Positions 31,468 to 38,920 of a stretch of DNA of 38,920 bases are shown here, piece after piece; positions within the stretch are counted from its first letter, which is position 1, and each line of letters opens with the position of its first letter. The notes under the pieces were generated by a model, which was given only the letters and a program-made list of their open reading frames with translations, did not search any database and was not told the origin of the DNA. The stretch is from contig JBOFFC010000081.1 in the NCBI GenBank assembly GCA_051648405.1, forward strand, positions 1 through 38,920, in the 5' to 3' direction. A program made the translations under genes and the position numbers. Source of the stretch: JBOFFC01 sp051648405. Its GTDB lineage: Bacteria > Planctomycetota > Planctomycetia > Pirellulales > Lacipirellulaceae.

Positions 31468-32376
31468 TCACCATTTTATCTTTCTACCGTACTTCGACCG
31501 CACCCACACTGCGCCGGCATTCATCAGGATCAGCACGCCGAGCAGCACGACGATCGCCGCCGACGCCAACCCGTGAAACTCCTTTTGCGGGCGCGAGGCC
31601 CAGTCGAAGACTTGCAGCGGCAGGGCCGTGTACTCGTCCATCAGGGCCGTCGGGATGAACGCCACATACGCGACAGCGCCAACGGCCACCAGCGGCGCCG
31701 CCTCGCCCAACGCCCGCGCAACCGCGAGGATCACCCCCGTCATCACACCGGGGAGCGCCGCCGGCAGCACCTGCCCCCACACGGTTTGCCAGCGCGTCGC
31801 GCCGAGCGCGTAGGAAGCCTGGCGGATCGATCCGGGGACGGCGCGGAGCGCCTCTTGCGAGGCGAGGATCACGATCGGCAGTACGACGAGCGTCAGCGTC
31901 AGCGCTCCGGAGACGATGCTCCTGTCGAGCGCCATGGCCCGCACGAACAGCCCCAGTCCGAGGATGCCGTAAACGATCGACGGCACACCGGCGAGGTTCG
32001 CGATGTTGAGCTGCACGAGGCGCTTCCACCACGAGTTCGAGGCGTACTCTTCGAGGTACAGGGCGGCGCCGATGCCGATCGGGACCGACACCAGGGTCGT
32101 CAGGCCGATCAGCCACAGGCTCCCCATCAGGGCGGGGAAGATGCCCGCCTTCTCGGCGAAGCGGGACGGGAGCCCCATGACCATCTGCGACGATAGCCAC
32201 GGCAGCCCCTCGACGAGCACCGACACCAGCAGCCCGACGAGGACCAGCAAGCAGAGCGCGGTCGCCAACCCGCACAACCAACCGAAGGCGGCCGACGCCC
32301 AGTAGCCACGGCTGCGCAGTCCCGCCCCGGTGGAGAGGTCGCCAGAGGTCGGGGGGCTCGCGGGGGGGACGCTCAT
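31468..32376 (-). CDS. pstA: Phosphate ABC transporter permease PstA
   Basis: The 302-residue permease starts at ATG 32376, whose last bases form the stop codon of pstC (ATGA overlap); a longer reading to 32409 is unnecessary. It has a first membrane helix (FGWLCGLATALCLLVLVGLL), five more hydrophobic segments, and the EAA loop (YALGATRWQTVWGQVLPAAL, ARALGEAAPLVAVGA) that contacts PstB. SVPIGIGAALYLEEYA is a typical PstA segment. It forms the phosphate channel with PstC in the cytoplasmic membrane. Confidence 0.95.
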   Translation of the reverse strand: MSVPPASPPTSGDLSTGAGLRSRGYWASAAFGWLCGLATALCLLVLVGLLVSVLVEGLPWLSSQMVMGLPSRFAEKAGIFPALMGSLWLIGLTTLVSVPIGIGAALYLEEYASNSWWKRLVQLNIANLAGVPSIVYGILGLGLFVRAMALDRSIVSGALTLTLVVLPIVILASQEALRAVPGSIRQASYALGATRWQTVWGQVLPAALPGVMTGVILAVARALGEAAPLVAVGAVAYVAFIPTALMDEYTALPLQVFDWASRPQKEFHGLASAAIVVLLGVLILMNAGAVWVRSKYGRKIKW

Positions 32377-33350
32377 TCGTAACGCTCCCGCATGCGGCCG
32401 AGGATCCACTGGGCGACGATGTTCAGCAGCATCGTGCTGACGAACAGCGCGAGGCCGACCGCAAAGATCGTCCGGTACTCGAGCGACCCCGCCGGGGTGT
32501 CCCCCTTGCTCACCTGGACGATGAACGCGGTCATCGTCTGCACACTGTCGAGCGGATTGAGCGTCAGCCGCGGCGTCGCCCCGGCCGCGAGCGTGACGGC
32601 CATCGTCTCGCCGATCGCCCGCGAGATCGCCAGCAGCAGCGCCGCCATGATCCCCGAGAGGGCCGCCGGCACGACGACCCGCAGCGTGACGTCGAGCTTC
32701 GTCGCCCCCAGCGCGTAGGCGGCCAGTCGCAGGTCACGCGGCACGCTCCGCAGGACTTCTTCGCTGAGCGAGACGATCATCGGCAGCACCATGAACCCCA
32801 CGACGATGCTGCCGCTCAGCGCGTTGAAGGGGCTCGTGTCGGGGAACCACCAGCGAACCATCGGCGAAACGGTCGTCACCGCGAGCACGCCGAAGACCAC
32901 CGACGGGATCCCGGCGAGCACCTCGATGACGGGCTTGACGACCTCGCGGACCCACGGCGGGGCGTACTCGCTGAGGAAGATTGCGGCGCCCAAGCCGATC
33001 GGCGCCGCGACCAGCACGGCGCCGGCTGTCACCAGCAGCGTGCCGCACATCAGCGGTCCGATGCCGAAGTGCTTGTCCTTGTAGAGCGGCGTCCACTGGG
33101 TGTCGAACAGGAAGTCGCTGATCGGCACCTCGCGGAAGAACTGCAGCGACTCGACCAGCAGCACGACGACGATGCCAACGGTGGTCGCGACCGACACCGC
33201 GGCGCAGGCGGCGAGGAACCCGTGGATCAGGCGCTCGCCGTAGTGCCCCGACGCGAAGCCATCGAGGCTGCCGGTCGCCGCGCGGACGGCCGCGTCGCGC
33301 GGCTGCGCGGGCCGGGGCGGCGTCGGGGAGGCGGGGTCTTGGGCGGGCAT
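32373..33350 (-). CDS. pstC: Phosphate ABC transporter permease PstC
   Basis: The 325-residue permease has six predicted membrane helices, beginning about residue 42 (HGFLAACAAVSVATTVGIVV). Family landmarks are FFREVPISDFLFDTQWTP, APIGLGAAIFLSEYAPPWVR, YALGATKLDVTLRVVVPAAL and SRAIGETMAVTLAAGATP. The first 40 residues are a Pro/Ala-rich cytoplasmic extension without homology. Its stop overlaps the pstA start, and pstS lies 26 bp upstream. Confidence 0.95.
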   Translation of the reverse strand: MPAQDPASPTPPRPAQPRDAAVRAATGSLDGFASGHYGERLIHGFLAACAAVSVATTVGIVVVLLVESLQFFREVPISDFLFDTQWTPLYKDKHFGIGPLMCGTLLVTAGAVLVAAPIGLGAAIFLSEYAPPWVREVVKPVIEVLAGIPSVVFGVLAVTTVSPMVRWWFPDTSPFNALSGSIVVGFMVLPMIVSLSEEVLRSVPRDLRLAAYALGATKLDVTLRVVVPAALSGIMAALLLAISRAIGETMAVTLAAGATPRLTLNPLDSVQTMTAFIVQVSKGDTPAGSLEYRTIFAVGLALFVSTMLLNIVAQWILGRMRERYE

Positions 33351-33376
33351 GCTGGGTCAGTCGGTTGGATCGCGGC

Positions 33377-34408
33377 CTAGCGCGGTGCGGCGGGTTCGGC
33401 GACGCTCGCGGACTTCGTCTCGACCGGGTTGTCCTCGGCGAGCGCCGCGGAAGTCGCCTTGGCGAAGGCCGCTGTGTTCGCTTTCTCTACGGCGTCGGAA
33501 ACGGCCACGTACCCGACGTCCGACGACATGGCGGCCGCTTGGTCGAGGTAGAACTTCACGAACTCGCGCCCCTCGGGGCGACGCAACGCCTGGTTCCGCA
33601 CGTACACGAAGAGTGGTCGCGACAGGGGGGCGTACTCGTTCGTGCGGATCGTCTCGACGCTGGGGAACACCGGCTTGCCTCCCTCGGGCTCGATTCCGAC
33701 GAGCTTCAGGCTTTCCTTGTTTTCAACGTAGAAGGCGTACCCGAAGTACCCCAGGGCGTAGTGGTCTTCCTTGATCCCCGACACGAGGACGTTGTCGTCC
33801 TCGCTCGCGGTGAAGTCGGGCCGGCACGCCTTTTCTTCGCCGACGATCACCTCGGTGAAGTAGTCGAACGTCCCCGAGTCGGTCCCCGGGCCGTAGAGGT
33901 TGATCGGCTTGTCGGGCCAGCTCGGGTTGACGTCGCTCCACTTGACGGCCGGTTCGTCGGGCCGCCAGATCGAGGCGAGCTGCGCGACGGTCAGCGAGTC
34001 GCACCAGTCGTTGGCCGGGTTCACGAGGATCGCGATCCCGTCGAACGCGACCGAGAGCTCGGTGTACTGGATGTCGGCGGCGGCGCAGGCCTCGACCTCG
34101 AGGGGCTTGATCCCCCGAGACGCGTTGCAGATGTCGATCTCGCCGTTGCAGAACTTCTTGAAGCCCCCCCCGGTCCCCGACTGGCCGATCGTCACCCGCA
34201 CGTCGGGGCGGACGGCGCGGAACTCCTCGGCCACCGCCTCGCTGATCGGGAAGACGGTGCTCGACCCGTCGAGCTTGACCCGCGGGGCGTCGCTGCTGCA
34301 CCCCGCCACAAGGCCCGCGGACGAGAGCGCCCCGACGCAGAGCCCCGTCAAAGCGCGACCAGCGAGCGAAGCTCGGCGGCCGGCGCGGGGGGCAGGGCGA
34401 TACGTCAC
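33377..34408 (-). CDS. pstS: Phosphate-binding lipoprotein PstS
   Basis: Read from GTG 34408 (343 residues); a TTG at 34420 is the other option. The signal ends in a lipobox (SAGLVAGC) near residue 37, so the protein is a lipoprotein. The mature part shows the PstS ligand pattern: LDGSSTVFPISEAVAEEF, TIGQSGTGGGFKKFCNGEID, NASRGIKPLEVE and YGPGTDSGTFDYFTEVI. These loops bind phosphate by hydrogen bonds and hand it to PstCA. The gene is preceded by 127-139 bp with a candidate Pho box, and phoR lies upstream. A short Ala/Glu-rich tail (about 30 residues) extends past the fold. Confidence 0.93.
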   Translation of the reverse strand: MTYRPAPRAGRRASLAGRALTGLCVGALSSAGLVAGCSSDAPRVKLDGSSTVFPISEAVAEEFRAVRPDVRVTIGQSGTGGGFKKFCNGEIDICNASRGIKPLEVEACAAADIQYTELSVAFDGIAILVNPANDWCDSLTVAQLASIWRPDEPAVKWSDVNPSWPDKPINLYGPGTDSGTFDYFTEVIVGEEKACRPDFTASEDDNVLVSGIKEDHYALGYFGYAFYVENKESLKLVGIEPEGGKPVFPSVETIRTNEYAPLSRPLFVYVRNQALRRPEGREFVKFYLDQAAAMSSDVGYVAVSDAVEKANTAAFAKATSAALAEDNPVETKSASVAEPAAPR

Positions 34409-34473
34409 GATGGCGGACAACGCCTAGATTTTGGGCTTCCGCGATCCCAACCGGGGGGCTCGCGATCGGCAGC

Positions 34474-34479
34474 TTTATA
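34474..34479 (-). promoter_or_regulatory. Candidate -10 element of the pst promoter
   Basis: TATAAA on the minus strand lies about 65 bases before the pstS start and about 17 bases beyond the 11-bp direct repeats. PhoB-dependent promoters usually lack a -35 box, which fits: no TTGACA-like hexamer is seen at the expected spacing. Confidence 0.45.
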
Positions 34480-34496
34480 GGCAAGAGCCTAGCCAC

Positions 34497-34518
34497 CGAG
34501 TATTAAGCCAGTATGAAG
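34497..34518 (-). promoter_or_regulatory. Candidate Pho box: two 11-bp direct repeats upstream of pstS
   Basis: On the minus strand the bases read CTTCATACTGG then CTTAATACTCG, a tandem direct repeat with 9 of 11 positions identical. PhoB-family regulators bind tandem 11-bp units made of a 7-bp core and a 4-bp spacer, and CTTCATA/CTTAATA resemble known cores such as CTGTCAT and CTTAACC. The site falls in the only sizeable gap of the Pho locus, between phoR and pstS. A third degenerate unit with the same spacing (CTTGCCTATAA) overlaps the -10. Confidence 0.6.
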
Positions 34519-34547
34519 ATTTCGCGAGGGGAGCGCCCCGCGACAAT

Positions 34548-36239
34548 TCACGCCGCCGGAAGCGTGACAGAAAACGTCGCGCCCCGGCCCGTGCTCGACT
34601 CGACGCTTACCCCCCCGCCGAACGACTGGGCGAGGTGCTTGACGATTGCCAACCCCAGCCCGGTCCCCCCCGCCTCGCGAGTCCGAGCCTCGTCGACTCG
34701 ATAAAACCGCTCGAACACCCGGCCGAGCTTCCCCTCGGGGATCCCGATCCCCGTATCGACCACGTCGATGCGGACCATCGCCCCGTCGGGTCGCCAGCGG
34801 ACCTGCACCTGACCCCCGTCCGGAGTGTACTTGATCGCGTTATCGACCAGGTTCCCCAGGATCACTCGGAGCCCCTCGGGGTCGGCCCGCACCTGCAAGC
34901 GGTCGTGGTCGGCGTCGGGTCCGAGGCGGATCTGCTTCGCTTCGGCCCGCGGCTGGTACGCCCGCAGGCACGCCTCGACCGCCGGCAGCACCGGCACCGG
35001 CTTGATGTCGAAGACCTCGCGGGCCGACTCGATGCGGGCGAGGTTCAGCATGTCCTGCACCAACTCGGCGAGTCGGTCGGCTTGTTCCTCGATGCGGCCG
35101 AGGAACTTTGTGCGGGTCGCCGAATCCATCGACTCGGCGCCGGTAATCAGAGTCTCAGCGTAGGCCTTGATCGACGCGAGTGGCGTCTTCAGCTCGTGCG
35201 AGACGTTCGCCACGAAGTCGCGGCGCATCCCCTCCAATCGACGGAGCTCGGTCGTGTCGTGGAGCACGACGACGGCCCCCCCGGTCGGCTCCCCCAGCAG
35301 CGGCGAGACCTGCACCGAGAGCTGCCGGTCTTGCCACTCGATGTCGAGCCGCTCGGGGACGCGGGACTCGATCGCTTTGCCAACCGCGTCGTGCAGCAAG
35401 TGGTTTCGCACCGCTTCGAGCAGCGGCCGCCCCTCGGCCTGCGGCGGCAGGAAGCCGAACAGCCGCCCGGCGGCGTCGTTAGCGAACAGCACGCGTTGGC
35501 GGGCGTCGATGGCGATCACCCCTTCGATCATGCCCCCCAGGACCGTCGCCTGGCGGCGGTCGCTCTCCCGCAGCTCCGAGAGCTGATCCCCGAGCTCCTG
35601 GCTCATGCGGTTGAAGCTGCGGGCCAGCGTCCCCAGCTCGTCCCGGTTCGAGACGAACGCCCGCTGTCGGTACTCTCCCCCGGCCATCGCCAGGGCGGCG
35701 TCGTTCAGCTCGCGCACCGGTCCCACAACGTGCCGCACGAGCCCGTACCCGATGCCGATCAGCAGCAGCGAACCGACCAGACCGAACAGGACGTACAAGC
35801 GGCGGAGCTCGGCGAACTCCTCTTCGAGCCGCTCGACCGACCGCGCGACGCGCACCGTTCCCAGCAACGGCGGGTCGCCGTTGACCACGGCGCCGGGGGC
35901 GGGGACGCGCCGCGTGTGGCTCGCGATCGCCGCGGCGCTCCCGAGCGGGGCGACGCGATAGACCGTCTTCCCCTTGGCGTCGGCGAGCGTCACCTCGCCC
36001 CCGACCGCGGCGGCGACCTTCCGTAGCCGGTCGGTCGCCTCCGGCGACAGGGGCGCCTCGAACCACGGGGGGGCGAGCTCGGCGAGCAGCGCCGTTGCCG
36101 AACGCAGCTCCTGATCGGCAAGCTCGCGCGCACGCTGGTGCTGCCATTGCCACGTGACTTGCAACAGCGCGATCGCCGACAGCAGGTTGACGGCGGTCAA
36201 CCCGAGGAACAGCTTCCAGAACAGCCGGCTACGAAACAT
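34548..36239 (-). CDS. phoR: PhoR-type sensor histidine kinase
   Basis: The 563-residue kinase starts at ATG 36239. It has membrane helix 1 (about 5-27), an external sensor region of roughly 120 residues, membrane helix 2 (about 149-168) and a HAMP segment (VVGPVRELNDAALAMAGGEY). A PAS domain follows (about 230-330; ATVLGGMIEGVIAIDARQRV), then HisKA with His348 in ANVSHELKTPLAS. The ATPase domain has VDNAIKYTPDG (N box), DTGIGIP (G1) and GGTGLGLAIVK (G2). PAS plus HAMP is the PhoR layout. It would phosphorylate the PhoB-like regulator at 28988. Its large external loop differs from E. coli PhoR, which has almost none, so it may sense something outside the membrane. Confidence 0.92.
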   Translation of the reverse strand: MFRSRLFWKLFLGLTAVNLLSAIALLQVTWQWQHQRARELADQELRSATALLAELAPPWFEAPLSPEATDRLRKVAAAVGGEVTLADAKGKTVYRVAPLGSAAAIASHTRRVPAPGAVVNGDPPLLGTVRVARSVERLEEEFAELRRLYVLFGLVGSLLLIGIGYGLVRHVVGPVRELNDAALAMAGGEYRQRAFVSNRDELGTLARSFNRMSQELGDQLSELRESDRRQATVLGGMIEGVIAIDARQRVLFANDAAGRLFGFLPPQAEGRPLLEAVRNHLLHDAVGKAIESRVPERLDIEWQDRQLSVQVSPLLGEPTGGAVVVLHDTTELRRLEGMRRDFVANVSHELKTPLASIKAYAETLITGAESMDSATRTKFLGRIEEQADRLAELVQDMLNLARIESAREVFDIKPVPVLPAVEACLRAYQPRAEAKQIRLGPDADHDRLQVRADPEGLRVILGNLVDNAIKYTPDGGQVQVRWRPDGAMVRIDVVDTGIGIPEGKLGRVFERFYRVDEARTREAGGTGLGLAIVKHLAQSFGGGVSVESSTGRGATFSVTLPAA

Positions 36240-36312
36240 GCCACCATGATCGGCAGCGGGGCCCGCGTGTCGAGCCACAACGGAGCGATTTCGCCCGAAC
36301 GCGCCCGAAAAC

Positions 36313-38556
36313 TCATCGAGGACTCGGGAGCCGGCGCGGGCTCGCCTCTGCCGGCTCGACGTGGCCCAGTGGGCGAATCATCCCCCGGCTGCCGACCGGC
36401 TCGGCGGCCGAGACGGGGCGCAGCAGCGTCGGTGACGCCTCGACCGGCTCGTCTTTGGGAGGCAACGGTTGCTGAGGCCCCGCGGGGACCCCGCTCGACG
36501 GAACCGTTGTCGCCGGCGTCGCGGCGGGGGGGTCGATCACCGACGCGCCGGCCGACATCGACCCCTGCGATACGGGCCCGGCCGACAACCGTGGGGCGCG
36601 GGACGAGGCGTAGTTGAGCGGCCGCGGCTTGCCGCGCCGTGCGGCGCGCTCGGCGGCGTCGGCGTATGCGTCGCTAACCCACGGCCCCTCGGCGAGGCGG
36701 ACCCCGTCGAAGTCGAGCAGCGTCCCCTTCGTGAAGTGGACGTTCTTCAGCGCCACCGCGTGCTCGACCAGCGCCCGGTAGTACCGCGACTCGGCCTCGG
36801 CCAGCATCCGCTGCGCTTCGAGGAACAGGTCGAGGGGCGCCTTGTCCGCCTCGAAAGCCGCGCGCGTCGCTTCGAGCTGCTCTTTGGTGGCGACCAATCG
36901 GTTGTACGCGGTCTGCGAGACTTCGTACGCGCGGTCGAGCTCGGCCACCGCCTCGGCGACTTGGTGGACGACCCCCGCTTGCTGGTCGGCCAGTAGCGCC
37001 CGCTCGCGCGACAACAGCAGCTCGGAGTTCCGCACGGCCGAGTGCGCGCGACGGTAGCCGATCGGCACGTCGAGCTCGAACCCGAGCTGCCACTCTTGAA
37101 AGTCTCCCGAAGTGAGGTCCCCGTAGGCGTCGTCGAACCGCGCGCCGTTGCCGCCGCTGTCGAGCAGGTCGTCGCCGAAACCGCGGAAGCGGTAGCGACC
37201 GACCGCGTCGAGCCTCGGCAACAGGTGGTTCTTGCTGGCGACAAGCTCGAGCTCGCGGCGGCGGACTTTCCAGCGCTGGCGGCGGAGCTCCGCGCGGCGA
37301 CCCATCGCCTCGGCCGACACGTCGTCCCAGTCGAACGCGATCTTCGCGACGACCGGGTCGGCCGTCGGCCGCAGCAGCGCGCCGTCGCTCGCCGGCAGGC
37401 CCATCAGGCGTCGCAAGCGACGCTCGGCGACGAGCACCCCGCCGGCGCCGCGGAACGTCCCCCCCGGGCTGCCGTTCGCCACCTGCGTGCTATCGACGGG
37501 CCTCCCGCTGAGGGCGTTCTGCACTTCCTCTTGGAAGCGGAAGTACTGCTCACGCGCTTGGGCTTCCTTCTCCGCCTCGCCCCCGCGGCGTCCCGATTCG
37601 TACAGCGCCCGGACTCGGCGCCAGGTGTCGAGCGCCGCATCGCGCGCCGCCACGCGGGCGGCGAGGTCGCGGTAGGCGAAGTAGAGGTCCCAGTAAGCGT
37701 TCTCGAGGTTGCTGACGTAGTCGCGCACCGCGAGCTCGAAGTCGGCGAGCTCGACGTCGGCGTTCACCCGTGCTAGCAGCACGCCGCCGGCGACTCCCGG
37801 AACGTTCGTCGGCCCGGCGATGCGGTTGTACTCGAGGCCCGCCCCTTGCAGCAGCGGCTGGCGGACCTCCCCTTCGTACTTGGTCGTCCAGGCGCTGTCG
37901 AACAGGTTGCCCGGCGCGTTGTTCGAGTCGAACTCGATGACCTGCCGCAGGGCCATCTCTGTGCCGGTGACCGACCGCTTGGCGAGCTGCGTCTGCGAGA
38001 CGCTCGAGTCCTGCGTCAGCAGCCGCGTGCCGCCGCCGAAGAACTCGTTGTTGAGCGCGCGGTCGTTCTTCTCGTTGAACAGGCTCGTCGTGAACTGCGC
38101 GTCGAAGGCCGACAAGGCCGCCTCGACCCCGACCCCGGGATCGGTCTCACGGATCGCCGGGTCGTACACGGTGCGCGTCGCGTCGGGCGAGCGCACGACG
38201 GCCCCCCCCGCGTCGCGCAGGACCGGCGCGTTCTCGAGCCCTAGGCGAATCACCTCCTCGAGCGGCGCGTCGCGGTACGAAGCCGGCGCGCCGTCGGCCA
38301 GCGTCCGCGGCGCGAGCGACAGGGCCGAGTCGGCGAGCGCTTGCTCGGTCGCTTGGCTCGTCGCGGCGTAGTCGAGCGACGTCGCCTGAATGACGTACGG
38401 GTCGGGGCCGGCGCTCGCGTTGCCGTGGGGGGCAAACGGCTTGCCCCCGCGCTGGCTGCAACCAACGGCGGCCAGCACGGCGCAGCAGCCGACGGCCAGC
38501 GGGCGTATCGCGCCGCGCCGCTGACGATTCGTGCTGGGTCGTAGCGCTACGGGCAC
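36313..38556 (-). CDS. TolC-like outer-membrane efflux lipoprotein with long C-terminal tail
   Basis: Read from GTG 38556 (747 residues); an open frame extends to 38643 but lacks homology. The signal ends in a lipobox (AVLAAVGC near residue 33). Two outer-membrane efflux (OEP) repeats follow: LEEVIRLGLENAPVLRD, DYVSNLENAYWDLYFAYRDL then AARVAARDAALDTWRRVRAL; and VPIGYRRAHSAVRNSELLLS, VAEAVAELDRAYEVSQTAYN, LFLEAQRMLAEAESRYYRAL. The family forms the outer-membrane channel of drug or metabolite efflux and type I secretion. About 100 Pro/Ala/Ser-rich residues at the C-terminus are extra compared with standard TolC proteins, as is an insert in the first half. No partner pump or adaptor is in the window. 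Confidence 0.88.
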   Translation of the reverse strand: MPVALRPSTNRQRRGAIRPLAVGCCAVLAAVGCSQRGGKPFAPHGNASAGPDPYVIQATSLDYAATSQATEQALADSALSLAPRTLADGAPASYRDAPLEEVIRLGLENAPVLRDAGGAVVRSPDATRTVYDPAIRETDPGVGVEAALSAFDAQFTTSLFNEKNDRALNNEFFGGGTRLLTQDSSVSQTQLAKRSVTGTEMALRQVIEFDSNNAPGNLFDSAWTTKYEGEVRQPLLQGAGLEYNRIAGPTNVPGVAGGVLLARVNADVELADFELAVRDYVSNLENAYWDLYFAYRDLAARVAARDAALDTWRRVRALYESGRRGGEAEKEAQAREQYFRFQEEVQNALSGRPVDSTQVANGSPGGTFRGAGGVLVAERRLRRLMGLPASDGALLRPTADPVVAKIAFDWDDVSAEAMGRRAELRRQRWKVRRRELELVASKNHLLPRLDAVGRYRFRGFGDDLLDSGGNGARFDDAYGDLTSGDFQEWQLGFELDVPIGYRRAHSAVRNSELLLSRERALLADQQAGVVHQVAEAVAELDRAYEVSQTAYNRLVATKEQLEATRAAFEADKAPLDLFLEAQRMLAEAESRYYRALVEHAVALKNVHFTKGTLLDFDGVRLAEGPWVSDAYADAAERAARRGKPRPLNYASSRAPRLSAGPVSQGSMSAGASVIDPPAATPATTVPSSGVPAGPQQPLPPKDEPVEASPTLLRPVSAAEPVGSRGMIRPLGHVEPAEASPRRLPSPR

Positions 38557-38805
38557 GCGACGAGCTCTCGAAAGGACCGGACCGACGCAAGCTGCGGAGG
38601 ACCGTCCTCGGCCGCGGTGCGCGCACGCACTCGGCCCCAACACGTCCCCCCGGTGGCCTCGATCGGCAAGCGGGTCGCAGCGCGTCCAGCAGAACCGGCA
38701 AACTCGCCCCGCGCGGCGTGACCAGAACCCATCGCGCCGGCCGGACGGGGCGTCGTTCGCACTCTTCCGGCGGGATTTGAAGCCGCGTCGCTATCATCAA
38801 GGTCG
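38557..38805. other. Intergenic region, probable divergent promoters
   Basis: These 249 bp lie between the efflux gene and a possible divergent gene. I see no RNA gene, terminator or repeat. TATCAT (38792-38797) is a possible -10 for rightward transcription. Confidence 0.3.
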
Positions 38806-38920
38806 ATGGCCGCCAACGCACCACCCTCTGGCCGCGACCCTGCTGCGCCCCCGGACTGCGCCTCGCCGGACCGCGCGCCGCTAGCTGCGGGCCACTGCGG
38901 GAACGAAGACGACGCCGTCT
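38806..38920 (+). CDS. Possible start of a gene running off the window
   Basis: An ATG opens a frame that stays open for 38 codons to the window end, with 28 of 37 third positions G or C. The start reads MAANAPPSGRDPAAPPDCAS, a low-complexity stretch I do not recognise. A -10-like TATCAT lies 8 bases upstream of the ATG. It may be a real divergent neighbour of the efflux gene or chance; the sequence beyond the window would settle it. Confidence 0.4.
   Translation, partial: MAANAPPSGRDPAAPPDCASPDRAPLAAGHCGNEDDAV

Overview
The window reads as chromosomal DNA of a planctomycete, most likely order Pirellulales (possibly Lacipirellulaceae; the family is inference). The evidence is a high-GC genome with weak or absent Shine-Dalgarno sites, a DUF1549/DUF1553 cytochrome protein paired with a DUF1501 protein, a PEP-CTERM protein, a surface protein with the N-terminal EDRRVLA motif, and an ECF sigma factor coupled to a Ser/Thr kinase with TPR-like repeats. 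Coding density is high and no stretch of 300 bases or more lacks a gene. I saw no rRNA, tRNA, CRISPR array, transposase or phage gene.

Layout. 1-1280: C-rich repeat, a membrane-anchored ComEA-like helix-hairpin-helix protein, an intergenic inverted repeat, and a flavodoxin-fold NAD(P)H oxidoreductase. 1291-1754: ParE/RelE toxin and antitoxin (minus strand). 1897-5616: uvrB followed on the same strand by a tight three-gene group: a HARE-HTH plus GIY-YIG nuclease, a 69-residue small protein and a nucleotidyltransferase. This group is the best candidate for an undescribed system. 5707-9150: DUF1569 protein, a TfoX C-terminal-like protein translationally coupled to an exported calcineurin-like phosphoesterase, and a PEP-CTERM protein. 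9217-13843: DUF1501 and DUF1549/1553 pair. 13950-18870: sigma factor, receptor-type kinase and surface protein, joined by 4-bp stop/start overlaps. 19079-21924: exported ABM-fold protein, a Fpg/Nei glycosylase and a divergent photolyase/cryptochrome. 22023-22795: a small membrane protein too short for ordinary gene finding, and a second toxin-antitoxin pair. 22950-28870: the large helicase Lhr and a second Fpg/Nei glycosylase. 28988-36239: a complete phosphate-starvation locus on the minus strand, in transcription order phoR-pstS-pstC-pstA-pstB-phoU-phoB. 36313-38556: outer-membrane efflux (TolC-like) lipoprotein. 38806-end: start of a possible divergent gene.

How the genes work together. DNA repair functions are scattered but frequent (UvrB, two Nei-type glycosylases, Lhr, photolyase, possibly the GIY-YIG protein). 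The Pho locus is a self-contained sensing and uptake unit: PstSCAB imports phosphate, PhoU with PhoR reads transporter state, and PhoB would bind a candidate Pho box between phoR and pstS. The sigma-kinase-surface protein operon looks like a signalling module linking the cell envelope to transcription. All functions are read from sequence motifs and remembered family features; no database search was run.
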